From VXPQ01 sp965223485 (GTDB lineage Bacteria; Bacteroidota; Rhodothermia; Rhodothermales; VXPQ01): a DNA stretch of 64,000 nt. Position numbers and translations under genes: made by a program. The notes below the pieces were generated by a model. That model was not told where the DNA came from. It made no database searches and saw only the letters and a list, made by a program, of their open reading frames with translations. Below are positions 44,884 through 52,957 of this stretch, one piece after another; positions within the stretch are counted from its first letter, which is position 1; every line of letters begins with the position of its first letter. The DNA is taken from assembly GCA_965223485.1 (NCBI GenBank), contig OZ244993.1:992001-1056000 (forward strand). The letters run 5' to 3'.

Positions 44884-45041
44884 CCTTTCCCTCGAAACAT
44901 AACGTCCAGCGACGAAACCCGGCGTTCAAGCGCATTACCCAAGCCAAAAGGCCCATCGCAGACCGCCTTCCACAGATTGTTTGTATATCAATCTCTTACT
45001 TCTACGCTATCGGGTCGCCAGCGGGGAGAACCGACGGTAGG

Positions 45042-45387
45042 TTATCCACTCATTCACAAGCCCTATTATATCTCTATATAATTATTATAAATACGTAGTA
45101 GTAGTAGTAGGGACTGTGGATATGTGAACAAGCCGGTTATTCACAAGTTATCTTCATGTTGTGAATAACTTTCTCCTCAGAATGTCCATTCATTTCCTTT
45201 CCAGAACAAATGGGAGTATATCTGTAGGTATAGACAAGTTATCCACATCAATTTTCCTCTTTCTTATACGTCAGGGTGCGTGAGCATCTCCAGAACAACC
45301 TGTGGAAACAGGAGGGCTTATTCACCTCACATATCCTTTCCACATCGAGCGGGGATAATACAAGAAGCAGAACCCGGTTTTTCCACA
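45042..45387. other. Putative chromosomal replication origin (oriC)
   Basis: Most of the 517-base gene-free stretch 44884-45400. Exact TTATNCACA matches (either strand) lie at 45137-45145, 45160-45168 and 45239-45247. One-mismatch sites lie at 45042, 45050, 45115, 45123, 45318 and 45379. An AT-rich segment (about 45064-45094) precedes five TAG trinucleotides (45096-45110). A short GGAC spacer and TGTGGATAT follow. This order (AT-rich DUE, DnaA-trios, GC-rich spacer, box) is the layout of core bacterial origins. Confidence 0.75.
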
Positions 45388-45400
45388 CGCCTGTCTCTAT

Positions 45401-46687
45401 TTACGGTTTGCCGAGTCGGGTGAACATTTCCTTCTTGTACGCTTCCACGCCAGGCTGGTCGAAAGGATTAACACCCAGGAGATACCCGGAAACGGAAACG
45501 GCATGCTCAAAAAAGCAGATGGCCTCTCCAAGGCAGGTCGGTGACATTTCCTGCATCCAAAGGGTCAGGTTCGGAACGCCGCCATCGGTGTGGGCCTGCG
45601 CCGCGCCCTCCCAGGCTGCCCGGTTGATGGTTTCCATGGAGCGTCCTGCAAGGTAATCAAGGCCATCGAGGTCTTTCGCCCCCGCCCCGGGTTCTGCAGG
45701 TACGGCAAGAGCGTTACCTGTTCGTTCGACCATCAGGAATGTTTCCATCAGGGACCGTTTTCCTTCCTGAACATATTGGCCGATAGAGTGCAGATCTGTT
45801 GAGTACTGCGCAACGAACGGGAACAGGCCTGTGCCGTTTTTCCCCTCGCTTTCTCCGAAAAGCTGTTGCCACCATCTTCCAAAACCGCATAGTGCAGGCT
45901 CGAACACAGAAAGCAAATCAATACACAATCCTTGTTCCAACAGTACGGACCGAATGGCTGCATACAACAAGGCCGAATTGTTTTTTGGAGACGCCAGCCG
46001 CGCAAGCGTTGCGGCGGCGCCCTCGAAGAGCGCAAGAATGTCGATCCCGCCCACCGCGATAGGGAGCAAGCCCACCGGCGTCAGCACGGAAAAGCGCCCG
46101 CCGACATCGCCCGGAATGACATATTTTTTATACTCGTGCGTTGCGCGCAACGTGTTCAACGCTCCCTTCTCCGGATCGGTCGTGACGATAATGCGTTGGT
46201 CCGCATCGTCAAAATGTCTTTCGAGATATTGCCGGATGCAACGAAACGCAATGGCTGGCTCCAGTGTGCGACCGCTTTTGGAAATGACATTTACGAAAAC
46301 GGATTTGCCGTGCAGGTATTCGAGCAATTCCTGCAGATAAGCACCGCCCATGTGATGCCCCGCAAAAAGGATCTCGGGGGAGCCCTCATTTCGTCCGAGG
46401 GATGGGGAAAGGGCCTGTATGACGGCTTCGGCGCCGAGGTACGACCCCCCGATGCCTATGCAAACCAGAACATCGGCTTCTTCCCGGATGCGCCGGGCAG
46501 TTTCTGCAATATCTTGCAGCAGGGCTTCGTCGGGTTGGATCAGGAGGTCCCGCCAGCCGGTGGCATCCCCTCCGGGACCGGCTTTTTCGATCAGGAGGCG
46601 ATGCGCCTCGCGGGCGTCGCCAAGGCGCCGGTCAAGGTCGTCGGGATCGACAAAGGGTAAAATGTGTTCGTAGTCCAGGCGAAGCAT
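45401..46687 (-). CDS. pgi: Glucose-6-phosphate isomerase
   Basis: Interconverts glucose 6-phosphate and fructose 6-phosphate in glycolysis. 428 residues, the shorter Bacillus-type form. LVCIGIGGSYLGAEAVIQAL, VNVISKSGRTLEPAIAFRCI (the SKSG phosphate-binding motif), GGRFSVLTPVGLLPIAVGGI and VSGYLLGVNPFDQPGVEAYK are visible. It begins only 29 bases from the divergent Nudix gene, so the promoters must be very close or overlapping. Confidence 0.96.
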   Translation of the reverse strand: MLRLDYEHILPFVDPDDLDRRLGDAREAHRLLIEKAGPGGDATGWRDLLIQPDEALLQDIAETARRIREEADVLVCIGIGGSYLGAEAVIQALSPSLGRNEGSPEILFAGHHMGGAYLQELLEYLHGKSVFVNVISKSGRTLEPAIAFRCIRQYLERHFDDADQRIIVTTDPEKGALNTLRATHEYKKYVIPGDVGGRFSVLTPVGLLPIAVGGIDILALFEGAAATLARLASPKNNSALLYAAIRSVLLEQGLCIDLLSVFEPALCGFGRWWQQLFGESEGKNGTGLFPFVAQYSTDLHSIGQYVQEGKRSLMETFLMVERTGNALAVPAEPGAGAKDLDGLDYLAGRSMETINRAAWEGAAQAHTDGGVPNLTLWMQEMSPTCLGEAICFFEHAVSVSGYLLGVNPFDQPGVEAYKKEMFTRLGKP

Positions 46688-46716
46688 GAAACCGTCCGTA
46701 CAAAGGTGAAGAAAAC

Positions 46717-47403
46717 ATGAAAGAAATTGCCCAGGGGGATATCACAAGCCGCCTGGTTTTTTGCTGCGCGGATGCGCTCACCGTGGAGAAAGCGGCCCGC
46801 GAGGGCCTCCGTCCGCGGGAACATACTCTCCCGGCGTTCGAGCGTTTCGAGGAAGCGCAAGCTGCTTGCCCGGATCGCCTTATCGTTATAGACGCCTACG
46901 CGAGTGAGGCCGCGGGCCATGACTGGCGGGTATATGCCCCGCCGGCGTCGATTTGCAATGTCGCGCCGTACCGCCCTGCCGTTCTGATCGTTGCCGGGGG
47001 AGGTATCGTTACTCGCCGTCGCGGGGCGGGTACGGAAGTGCTGCTGATTTTTCGCCGCGGCATGTGGGACTTGCCCAAAGGGAAGGCGAAGAAAAAGGAG
47101 TCGGTGCGCCGCTGCGCGCTCCGCGAAGTACAGGAGGAGCTGGGCATTGACGCGGTACATCTCGGTCAGCCGTTGGGCGCCACGGTGTATGGCTACGACA
47201 TGTATGACCGCCGGGGGCAGCTCACGCATGCGGTTAAAACCACGCACTGGTTTCAAATGACGACCTCCGAAGAAGAATTCCGTCCGCAGCTCGAAGAGGA
47301 CATCACTGGCGTGGCATGGTTCGCATGGGAGGAGGCGCTCCAGCGAACAGGATTCGAGGTGTTTCGTCGGCACATGGCCCGCATCGAGCATCTCGTGGCA
47401 TAA
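46717..47403 (+). CDS. Nudix hydrolase
   Basis: 228 residues. The Nudix box is GKAKKKESVRRCALREVQEELGI (GX5EX7REVXEELGI form) in the second half, preceded by LLIFRRGMWDLPKG. An N-terminal region of about 85 residues precedes it with no recognised domain. Such proteins hydrolyse nucleoside diphosphate derivatives; the substrate here is unknown. AAGGTGA lies before the ATG. It is convergent with recJ. Confidence 0.9.
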   Translation: MKEIAQGDITSRLVFCCADALTVEKAAREGLRPREHTLPAFERFEEAQAACPDRLIVIDAYASEAAGHDWRVYAPPASICNVAPYRPAVLIVAGGGIVTRRRGAGTEVLLIFRRGMWDLPKGKAKKKESVRRCALREVQEELGIDAVHLGQPLGATVYGYDMYDRRGQLTHAVKTTHWFQMTTSEEEFRPQLEEDITGVAWFAWEEALQRTGFEVFRRHMARIEHLVA

Positions 47404-47482
47404 GATACCCCCGGAGACCGCAGGTAACGCACCGGGATATCCGTTCAATCAAGCACCCTTTTGCCTCGTCGCGCAGGGGGGG

Positions 47483-49231
47483 TCACGCCGGCGGGGCGCT
47501 GCGCCGGATATCTTTCGCCTGGAGCTGGGTTTCCGTGTGGCCATTCCAGGTGTTCTCTTTCAGAGAAAAGAGCATGTCGAAGGGTTGTTGTTCTCGCCGG
47601 CATTGCTCCAGCATGTCGAATCGTCCGCCCATCCCGAAGCCGATGGCTTCCATAGGGGCTTCATTTTCGGCCCGATCCTGCTGCCGCACCACAAACTTTA
47701 GATGCCGGCTATCCTTGCCGACCTTGCGGGGCGGCCGGACCGGAAGCAGTCCGTTGGCCTGAAACACAGGGCGGTCGTTCCCGGGCCCGAAGGGTTCGAA
47801 CTGTTTGAGCACTGCCAGGAACCGGCGATCTATTTCGTGCAGGTGGAGGGGCGCATCCACGTGTATGGATGGCTGGAGCACCTCCGGCGTCACCACCTTC
47901 CCCACGGCTTCGTCGAACCGTTCCTGCAACGCGGGCAGATTGGATATTTCCAGCGATAATCCGGCGGCGAAGGCATGTCCTCCGAATTTCACCAGCAGGT
48001 CTTCGCATTCCCGGAGGGCCTCAAAGATGTTGACGCCGCCGATCGACCGGGCGGAACCGGTGGCGACGCCGTCGATGGTGCCGAGAAGAATCGTGGGGCG
48101 ATGGAAGCGTTCCACCAGACGGGAAGCCACGATGCCGATGACGCCGGGAAACCAGTCGTTGTGATGCAGGACCAGGGTGTGCCGCATCTTGCTCGTGATC
48201 TGGCGTTCCGCGAGTTTCGTCGCGGCCTCGAGGGTTTCCTGATCGATTTCCCGGCGGTAGTCATTGAGCTTGTTGAGTTCTTCCGCGCAGCGTTTCGCCG
48301 TTTCCGGATCCTCAGCCAGAAGGAGATCAATGGCTTTTTCGGCGGTGCTCATACGCCCGGCGGCATTGATGCGCGGCGCTATCCTGAACACGACATCGGT
48401 GGCCGTACAGGAAGAAAGGGACATGTTCGCCACCGCCGCCAGCGCACGCAGTCCGGAAGAAGGCTCCTTGCGGAGGCGCTCCAGGCCGAGAGCCAGCAGT
48501 ATCCGGTTTTCGTCTTCCACGGGGACCATATCGCTGGCCGTTGCGACGGCGACAAGATCCAGAAATTCCGTGGCGGCTTCCGGGTTGCGTCCCAGTTTCA
48601 CCAGCACGCCTTGCAACAGTTTGAAGGCTACGCCGCACCCGGCGAGCTCCTTGAAGGGATACGGGCAATCCGTTCTCTTCGGGTCCAGCACCGCCTCGGC
48701 GTCGGGAAGTTCACCCTTCGGCGTGTGGTGATCGCAAACGACAAGGTCCATCCCTTTTTCGCGGGCATATCTGGCTTCTTCCGAGGCGGTGACGCCGCAA
48801 TCCACCGCGACAATGAGCCGGGCCCCGAGCTGGGCCGCCACGTCGAGGCCCATGCGGCTCAGTCCGTACCCGTGCTCGAATCGGTTCGGGACGAAGAAAC
48901 CGACATCCCCGCCCAGCGAGCGCAGCGAGGAAATGAGCAATGCCGAGGAGGTCGTGCCGTCCACATCGTAGTCCCCGTACACGACAATGCGTTCCCTATC
49001 CCGAATCGCCCGCGCCACGCGGTCCGCAGCGGCATCCATATCGGCCATGAGAAACGGGTCGTGCAGGCCGCCGGCGCTGGGGCGAAAGAAGGCGCGTGCA
49101 CTGTCGAAGGTATCGATCCCGCGGAGGATGAGCGCTCGGGAAAGCGCCTCGGGGAGGTTGTTCAGTTGCTGCCCGATGTCCCGGACGGCGTCCTCGGAAG
49201 GGACAGGGCGGAGAATCCAGCGATAGGTCAT
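47483..49231 (-). CDS. recJ: Single-stranded-DNA-specific exonuclease RecJ
   Basis: 5'-3' exonuclease of recombination and mismatch repair. 582 residues from the ATG at 49231 (MTYRWILRPVPSE). DHH-domain motifs: VVYGDYDVDGTTSSALLI, VAVDCGVTASEE, LVVCDHHTPKG, then IAPRINAAGRMSTAEKAIDL. DHHA1 shows FGGHAFAAGLSLEISNLPAL. The frame stays open upstream into the A-tract region, but that extension is not family-like. Confidence 0.95.
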   Translation of the reverse strand: MTYRWILRPVPSEDAVRDIGQQLNNLPEALSRALILRGIDTFDSARAFFRPSAGGLHDPFLMADMDAAADRVARAIRDRERIVVYGDYDVDGTTSSALLISSLRSLGGDVGFFVPNRFEHGYGLSRMGLDVAAQLGARLIVAVDCGVTASEEARYAREKGMDLVVCDHHTPKGELPDAEAVLDPKRTDCPYPFKELAGCGVAFKLLQGVLVKLGRNPEAATEFLDLVAVATASDMVPVEDENRILLALGLERLRKEPSSGLRALAAVANMSLSSCTATDVVFRIAPRINAAGRMSTAEKAIDLLLAEDPETAKRCAEELNKLNDYRREIDQETLEAATKLAERQITSKMRHTLVLHHNDWFPGVIGIVASRLVERFHRPTILLGTIDGVATGSARSIGGVNIFEALRECEDLLVKFGGHAFAAGLSLEISNLPALQERFDEAVGKVVTPEVLQPSIHVDAPLHLHEIDRRFLAVLKQFEPFGPGNDRPVFQANGLLPVRPPRKVGKDSRHLKFVVRQQDRAENEAPMEAIGFGMGGRFDMLEQCRREQQPFDMLFSLKENTWNGHTETQLQAKDIRRSAPPA

Positions 49232-49351
49232 AGAGGGAGGTTTACCAAACGCGCCCGGCGAAAGAAACAGGCCATCCGTAGAAGGTATACATCCCTTTCT
49301 CCTCCCGCAAGGCCCAATCCGGGCCGTTGCAACATAGTTACGTTTTGGCTC

Positions 49352-49438
49352 AAAAAGGCTCGAAAATACCCAAAAACGCCCAAAAAATGGCAAAAAAGCC
49401 CCGAAAATCGTCAAAAACGAGCAAAAATCGTAAAAAAA
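49352..49438. repeat. Nine helically phased A-tracts (likely intrinsically curved DNA)
   Basis: Within the 394-base gene-free stretch 49232-49625 between divergent recJ and the MFS gene. Runs of 4-7 A start at 49352, 49363, 49372, 49382, 49392, 49404, 49413, 49423 and 49432. The spacings of 9-12 bases average 10.0, close to one helical turn. Runs are separated by short CG/CC-rich junctions. Phased A-tracts bend DNA. The remaining sequence has no other clear feature. Confidence 0.75.
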
Positions 49439-49625
49439 TCATACAGCGGATGGATCGGTAAGTGGCTCTTGCGTGAAGCACGACATGACGTATCTTGCAT
49501 TAGGGCGCGCTTACTCTCACGGCGAACATACCCGCTTGGCATTATCAAAATGTTAAGATGGGTTTGCCATTTGTTTATGCGCCGGAAAATTCGCGATTCG
49601 CTCAGGAAGTCCCGCAAAAAGCACA

Positions 49626-50828
49626 TTGTCCGACCGTTCTTCCCGGGATTTCCTGGTCCTGTTCGCCCTGTGGCTGATGGTGTTCTCCGCCAGCAGTCAG
49701 GTGATTATCATTTCGCCCATTCTGCCTCGCATCGCAGAGGCGCTGGTTGTGCAGGAATCGCTGCTCGGTACGCTGGTCACGTCCTACGCAGTAATGCTGG
49801 GCATTTTTGCGCTTGTGACCGGGCCGATCTCCGACAAGATCGGGCGTCGCCGGATTTTGCTGATAGGGACCGGTTTCATGGCGGTGTGCCTGTATCTGCA
49901 TGGCCTGGCGGATACGTATGTTTCCCTGCTCATCATGCGTGCGCTCGCGGGCGCCGCAGGCGGTGCGCTGAGCGGAGCCGCCGTCGCCTATGTAGGGGAT
50001 TATTTCCCGTACGACCGGCGGGGATGGGCCAACGGATGGGTGATGAGCGGGATCGCGGTCGGACAGGTGGTCGGTATCCCGCTCGGGACGCTCCTGGCGG
50101 AATTCGGCGATTACCGCTGGCCGTTTCTGATGTTTGCGGTCACGATGACGGGTGCTTTTTTTCTGATATGGAGAGTAGTGCCGCAGCCGGATGTGCAGCG
50201 CGATGTGCGCCGTCTTTCCGTGCGACGGGCCATCTCGGATTATATCGGCCTCTGCCGCCGCCCCGTGACGCGCAACGCCGCCGTGGTCTACTTTCTGACG
50301 TTTCTCGGAGTTGGCTTATACCTTGTTTATCTTCCTGCCTGGCTGGAGCGCGGCCTCAATGTGCGCGGGGAAGCGATCGCGGCGCTTTTTCTGTTCGGCG
50401 GCCTTGCCCATGTGGTAGCGGGACCCGCTGCCGGGAAACTATCCGATCGGGTCGGACGCAAGCCGCTCGTGATCTGGTCGTGCATAGGCCTGGCGATCGT
50501 GATGCCGCTGATGACCTGGCTGGTGCGCGACATGTGGATCGCCTATGTGTTTTTCACGATAGCCATGTTGTTGCTTGCCGTGCGCATCAGCCCTCTTCAG
50601 TCGTTGGTGAGCGCGCTCGTTCCCGCGAACAGCCGGGGTATGTTGATGAGTTTCGCCATTGCTGCGGGGCAGGTGGGGATTGGCCTCAGCGGAGCGATAG
50701 CCGGTCTGACCTACGCGCACTACGGTTACTGGAGTAATACCTTGCTTGCCATCGCCGCGGTTTTGGTCATGGCGCTGATGGTCTGGCGCGGTCTGCCGGA
50801 GCCGCAGAAGACAGCCCCGGCGCATTGA
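49626..50828 (+). CDS. Major facilitator superfamily transporter
   Basis: 400 residues with about twelve hydrophobic segments. MFS motif A GPISDKIGRRRILLIG lies after TM2 (about residues 60-75), and a second-half equivalent GKLSDRVGRKPLVIW is present. The layout fits a drug/proton antiporter-like family; substrate unknown. It begins at a TTG about 185 bases beyond the A-tract array. Confidence 0.9.
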   Translation: MSDRSSRDFLVLFALWLMVFSASSQVIIISPILPRIAEALVVQESLLGTLVTSYAVMLGIFALVTGPISDKIGRRRILLIGTGFMAVCLYLHGLADTYVSLLIMRALAGAAGGALSGAAVAYVGDYFPYDRRGWANGWVMSGIAVGQVVGIPLGTLLAEFGDYRWPFLMFAVTMTGAFFLIWRVVPQPDVQRDVRRLSVRRAISDYIGLCRRPVTRNAAVVYFLTFLGVGLYLVYLPAWLERGLNVRGEAIAALFLFGGLAHVVAGPAAGKLSDRVGRKPLVIWSCIGLAIVMPLMTWLVRDMWIAYVFFTIAMLLLAVRISPLQSLVSALVPANSRGMLMSFAIAAGQVGIGLSGAIAGLTYAHYGYWSNTLLAIAAVLVMALMVWRGLPEPQKTAPAH

Positions 50829-50851
50829 TTTCTGCATGATGGTGTTACGCC

Positions 50852-51145
50852 ATGCCCCGATCCGGAGCATCCCGCCCGCTGGGCGATGTCCTCGAAGTCC
50901 TTATTGACCGGATGAACATCCGGGCCCGGCTCGACGAGGCGAAGGTGGTGGATACGTGGCGGCAGTTGGCCGGGCCGGAAGTATGCGCCGTCATGGACGG
51001 AGCCTGGGTGCGGGGCCGAAAACTCTTCGTCAGGATCACGAGCGCCGCCTGTCGTCAGGATATGCACCTCGACCGGTCGAGATGGCGCGATCGCCTCAAC
51101 GAGCAACTCGGAGCCGCGCGCATCGAGGAGATCGTTTTCCGGTAA
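50852..51145 (+). CDS. DUF721/DciA-like protein
   Basis: 97 residues. The start RPLGDVLEVLIDRMNIRARL, the middle VVDTWRQLAGPEVCAVM and LFVRITSAACRQDMHLDRSR match the DUF721 family. DciA, a member, helps load DnaB in bacteria without DnaC/DnaI-type loaders. It follows the MFS gene by 23 bases and is convergent with fabF (8-base gap). Whether it loads helicase here is inferred. Confidence 0.8.
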   Translation: MPRSGASRPLGDVLEVLIDRMNIRARLDEAKVVDTWRQLAGPEVCAVMDGAWVRGRKLFVRITSAACRQDMHLDRSRWRDRLNEQLGAARIEEIVFR

Positions 51146-51153
51146 ACGGGCGG

Positions 51154-52407
51154 CTACCCGTCGAATTTCCTGAATGCCACCGACGTGTTGTGGCCGCCGA
51201 ACCCGAAAGCGTTGCTGACAGCAACCCGCACCGTACGATCTTTCGGTTCGTTGAAGGTGTAATCGAGATCGCACGCCGGGTCGGCCTCCTCGAAATTGAT
51301 GGTGGGCGGGACGCGGTCATGCACGATCGCCAGAATGGCTGCGATGGCTTCGACCGCGCCGGCAGCGCCCAACAGGTGGCCTGTCATGCTTTTCGTGGAA
51401 GACAGGCTCATCGCATAGGCATGGTCGCCGAACACGTGCTTGACGGCTTTCGTTTCCGCCACATCGCCGAGAGGCGTGGACGTGCCGTGCATATTCAGGT
51501 AGTCCACCTCTTCGCCTTTCAGGTCGGCGTCCCGGAAAAGGGAATACATGGCCAGCGCCGCGCCGTTGCCCTCGGGATCCGGGGCCGTCATATGGTACGC
51601 GTCGGCGGACATGCCTACGCCGATGATTTCGGCGTAAATCCTCGCGCCCCGGTTCCGGGCATGGTTCAGCTCTTCGACGACAAGCGCCCCGGCGCCTTCG
51701 CCGAGCACGAATCCGTCGCGGCCGGCGTCAAAGGGGCGGCTGGCTCTGGCAGGGTCGTCGTTTCGCGTCGAGAGGGCGCGGAGCGCATTGAACCCGCCTA
51801 CGCCAAGTTCTGTAACGCTGGCTTCCGAACCTCCCGAAAGGATCGCGTCGGCCTGCCCCTGCCGGATCAGCATATAGGCGTCCCCGATGTTGTTGTTGCC
51901 TGTTGCACACGCAGAAACGATGCAGTAATTCGGCCCCCGGAAACCATACTTCATCGAAATATGCCCGCTCGCGATGTCGGGGATCATCATCGGAATGAAG
52001 AACGGCGAGATGCGCCGGGCCCCTTTGTCGAGATAAATCGACGTTTGCTCCTGGAATGTCTGCAACCCGCCGATGCCGCTTCCGAAGACGACGCCGATAC
52101 GATCTTTCATGGCCTGCGGCAAGTCATCGTCCAGGCCGGCGTCATGCACGGCCTGCTCCGCCGCAACCATCGCAAACTGGGCGAACCTGTCCAATCGGTT
52201 CACCGCCTTCGACCCAAGGGCTTTTCTGGCGTCGAACCCCTTGAGTTCGCAGGCGAACTTTGTTGGGAAAGATTCCGTGTCGAACAGGGTGATTGGGGCC
52301 GCCCCGCTTTCCCCCCGCATCATGGCCTCCCAGAAGGCGTCTGCGGAGTTTCCGAGCGGGGTCAGGGCACCCATCCCCGTGATTACAACTCTGCGTTCTT
52401 TTGGCAT
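51154..52407 (-). CDS. fabF: 3-oxoacyl-ACP synthase II FabF
   Basis: Elongation condensing enzyme of fatty-acid synthesis. 417 residues. Active-site C167 in YCIVSACATGNNNIGDAYML, the His motifs HGTSTPLGD and STKSMTGHLLGAAGAVEA, and C-terminal NAFGFGGHNTSVAFRKF are present. It is downstream of acpP, 24 bases apart, while the other fab genes lie at 14-17 kb. Confidence 0.97.
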   Translation of the reverse strand: MPKERRVVITGMGALTPLGNSADAFWEAMMRGESGAAPITLFDTESFPTKFACELKGFDARKALGSKAVNRLDRFAQFAMVAAEQAVHDAGLDDDLPQAMKDRIGVVFGSGIGGLQTFQEQTSIYLDKGARRISPFFIPMMIPDIASGHISMKYGFRGPNYCIVSACATGNNNIGDAYMLIRQGQADAILSGGSEASVTELGVGGFNALRALSTRNDDPARASRPFDAGRDGFVLGEGAGALVVEELNHARNRGARIYAEIIGVGMSADAYHMTAPDPEGNGAALAMYSLFRDADLKGEEVDYLNMHGTSTPLGDVAETKAVKHVFGDHAYAMSLSSTKSMTGHLLGAAGAVEAIAAILAIVHDRVPPTINFEEADPACDLDYTFNEPKDRTVRVAVSNAFGFGGHNTSVAFRKFDG

Positions 52408-52431
52408 AAGGGACGAAGGCGTAGCGCGGCC

Positions 52432-52671
52432 TTACGAAACCTTTTCCTCGAGATAACTCACCGCATCGCCCACCGTGGCGATGTTTTCTGCTTCCTCATC
52501 GGAAATGGTGATATCGAATTCCTTCTCGAACTCCATGATCAACTCAACCGTGTCAAGCGAGTCCGCACCGAGGTCATTCGTGAACGAAGCGTCGGAAACG
52601 ACATCGGACTCTTCAACGCCCAGCTTCTCCACGATGATGGATGTGACCTTCTCTGCGATCGGGTGCGCCAT
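52432..52671 (-). CDS. acpP: Acyl carrier protein
   Basis: 79 residues, acidic. The phosphopantetheine attachment site is S38 in LGADSLDTVELIMEFEKEF. GGAGG lies 9 bases before the ATG. First gene of the acpP-fabF pair. The 286 bases to the divergent metK gene hold no further gene. Confidence 0.98.
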   Translation of the reverse strand: MAHPIAEKVTSIIVEKLGVEESDVVSDASFTNDLGADSLDTVELIMEFEKEFDITISDEEAENIATVGDAVSYLEEKVS

Positions 52672-52957
52672 GATTCAAAGCCTCCGGTAAATTGGTGGAA
52701 CAGGCCGCGGCGCCTCCCGGAAAGCGGAAGTCGACCCAACGGCAGTGGTTTGGTAAGAACCTTTTTGTCAGGAACGCCCGAAGTTACGGCAGGGTGCTTG
52801 TATAAGCAACGCCCTTGTGTTGCGCCGAACCTCCGACGCGGTCTTTGTAAAATCGTATTGAAGGGCCGTCGGGGCGAATCTATCTTGCGTATTTTCCGTT
52901 GGATTAGTCCTTTCCGGGCATCAGGGCGCCTCCGCTTCTATCACTCCACATAGTTAT

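Noticed and set aside
45096..45110. TAG x5 as an ordinary microsatellite or CRISPR-like repeat
   Set aside because: It is a single short run in the right place between an AT-rich element and DnaA boxes. No spacer-repeat structure exists, so an origin role fits better.
47975..50737. A very long open frame on the plus strand running antisense to recJ and into the MFS gene
   Set aside because: It is a shadow: it reads the opposite strand of recJ and the wrong frame of the MFS gene. It has no recognisable domain, and recJ and the MFS gene are both clearly real.
50956..52953. Long open frame antisense to fabF and acpP
   Set aside because: Product is Arg/His-rich with no family similarity. fabF and acpP on the other strand have full catalytic motifs.
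52672..52957. Possible SAM riboswitch before metK
   Set aside because: No conserved kink-turn or core pattern could be recognised in this stretch; it appears to be a plain divergent intergenic region.
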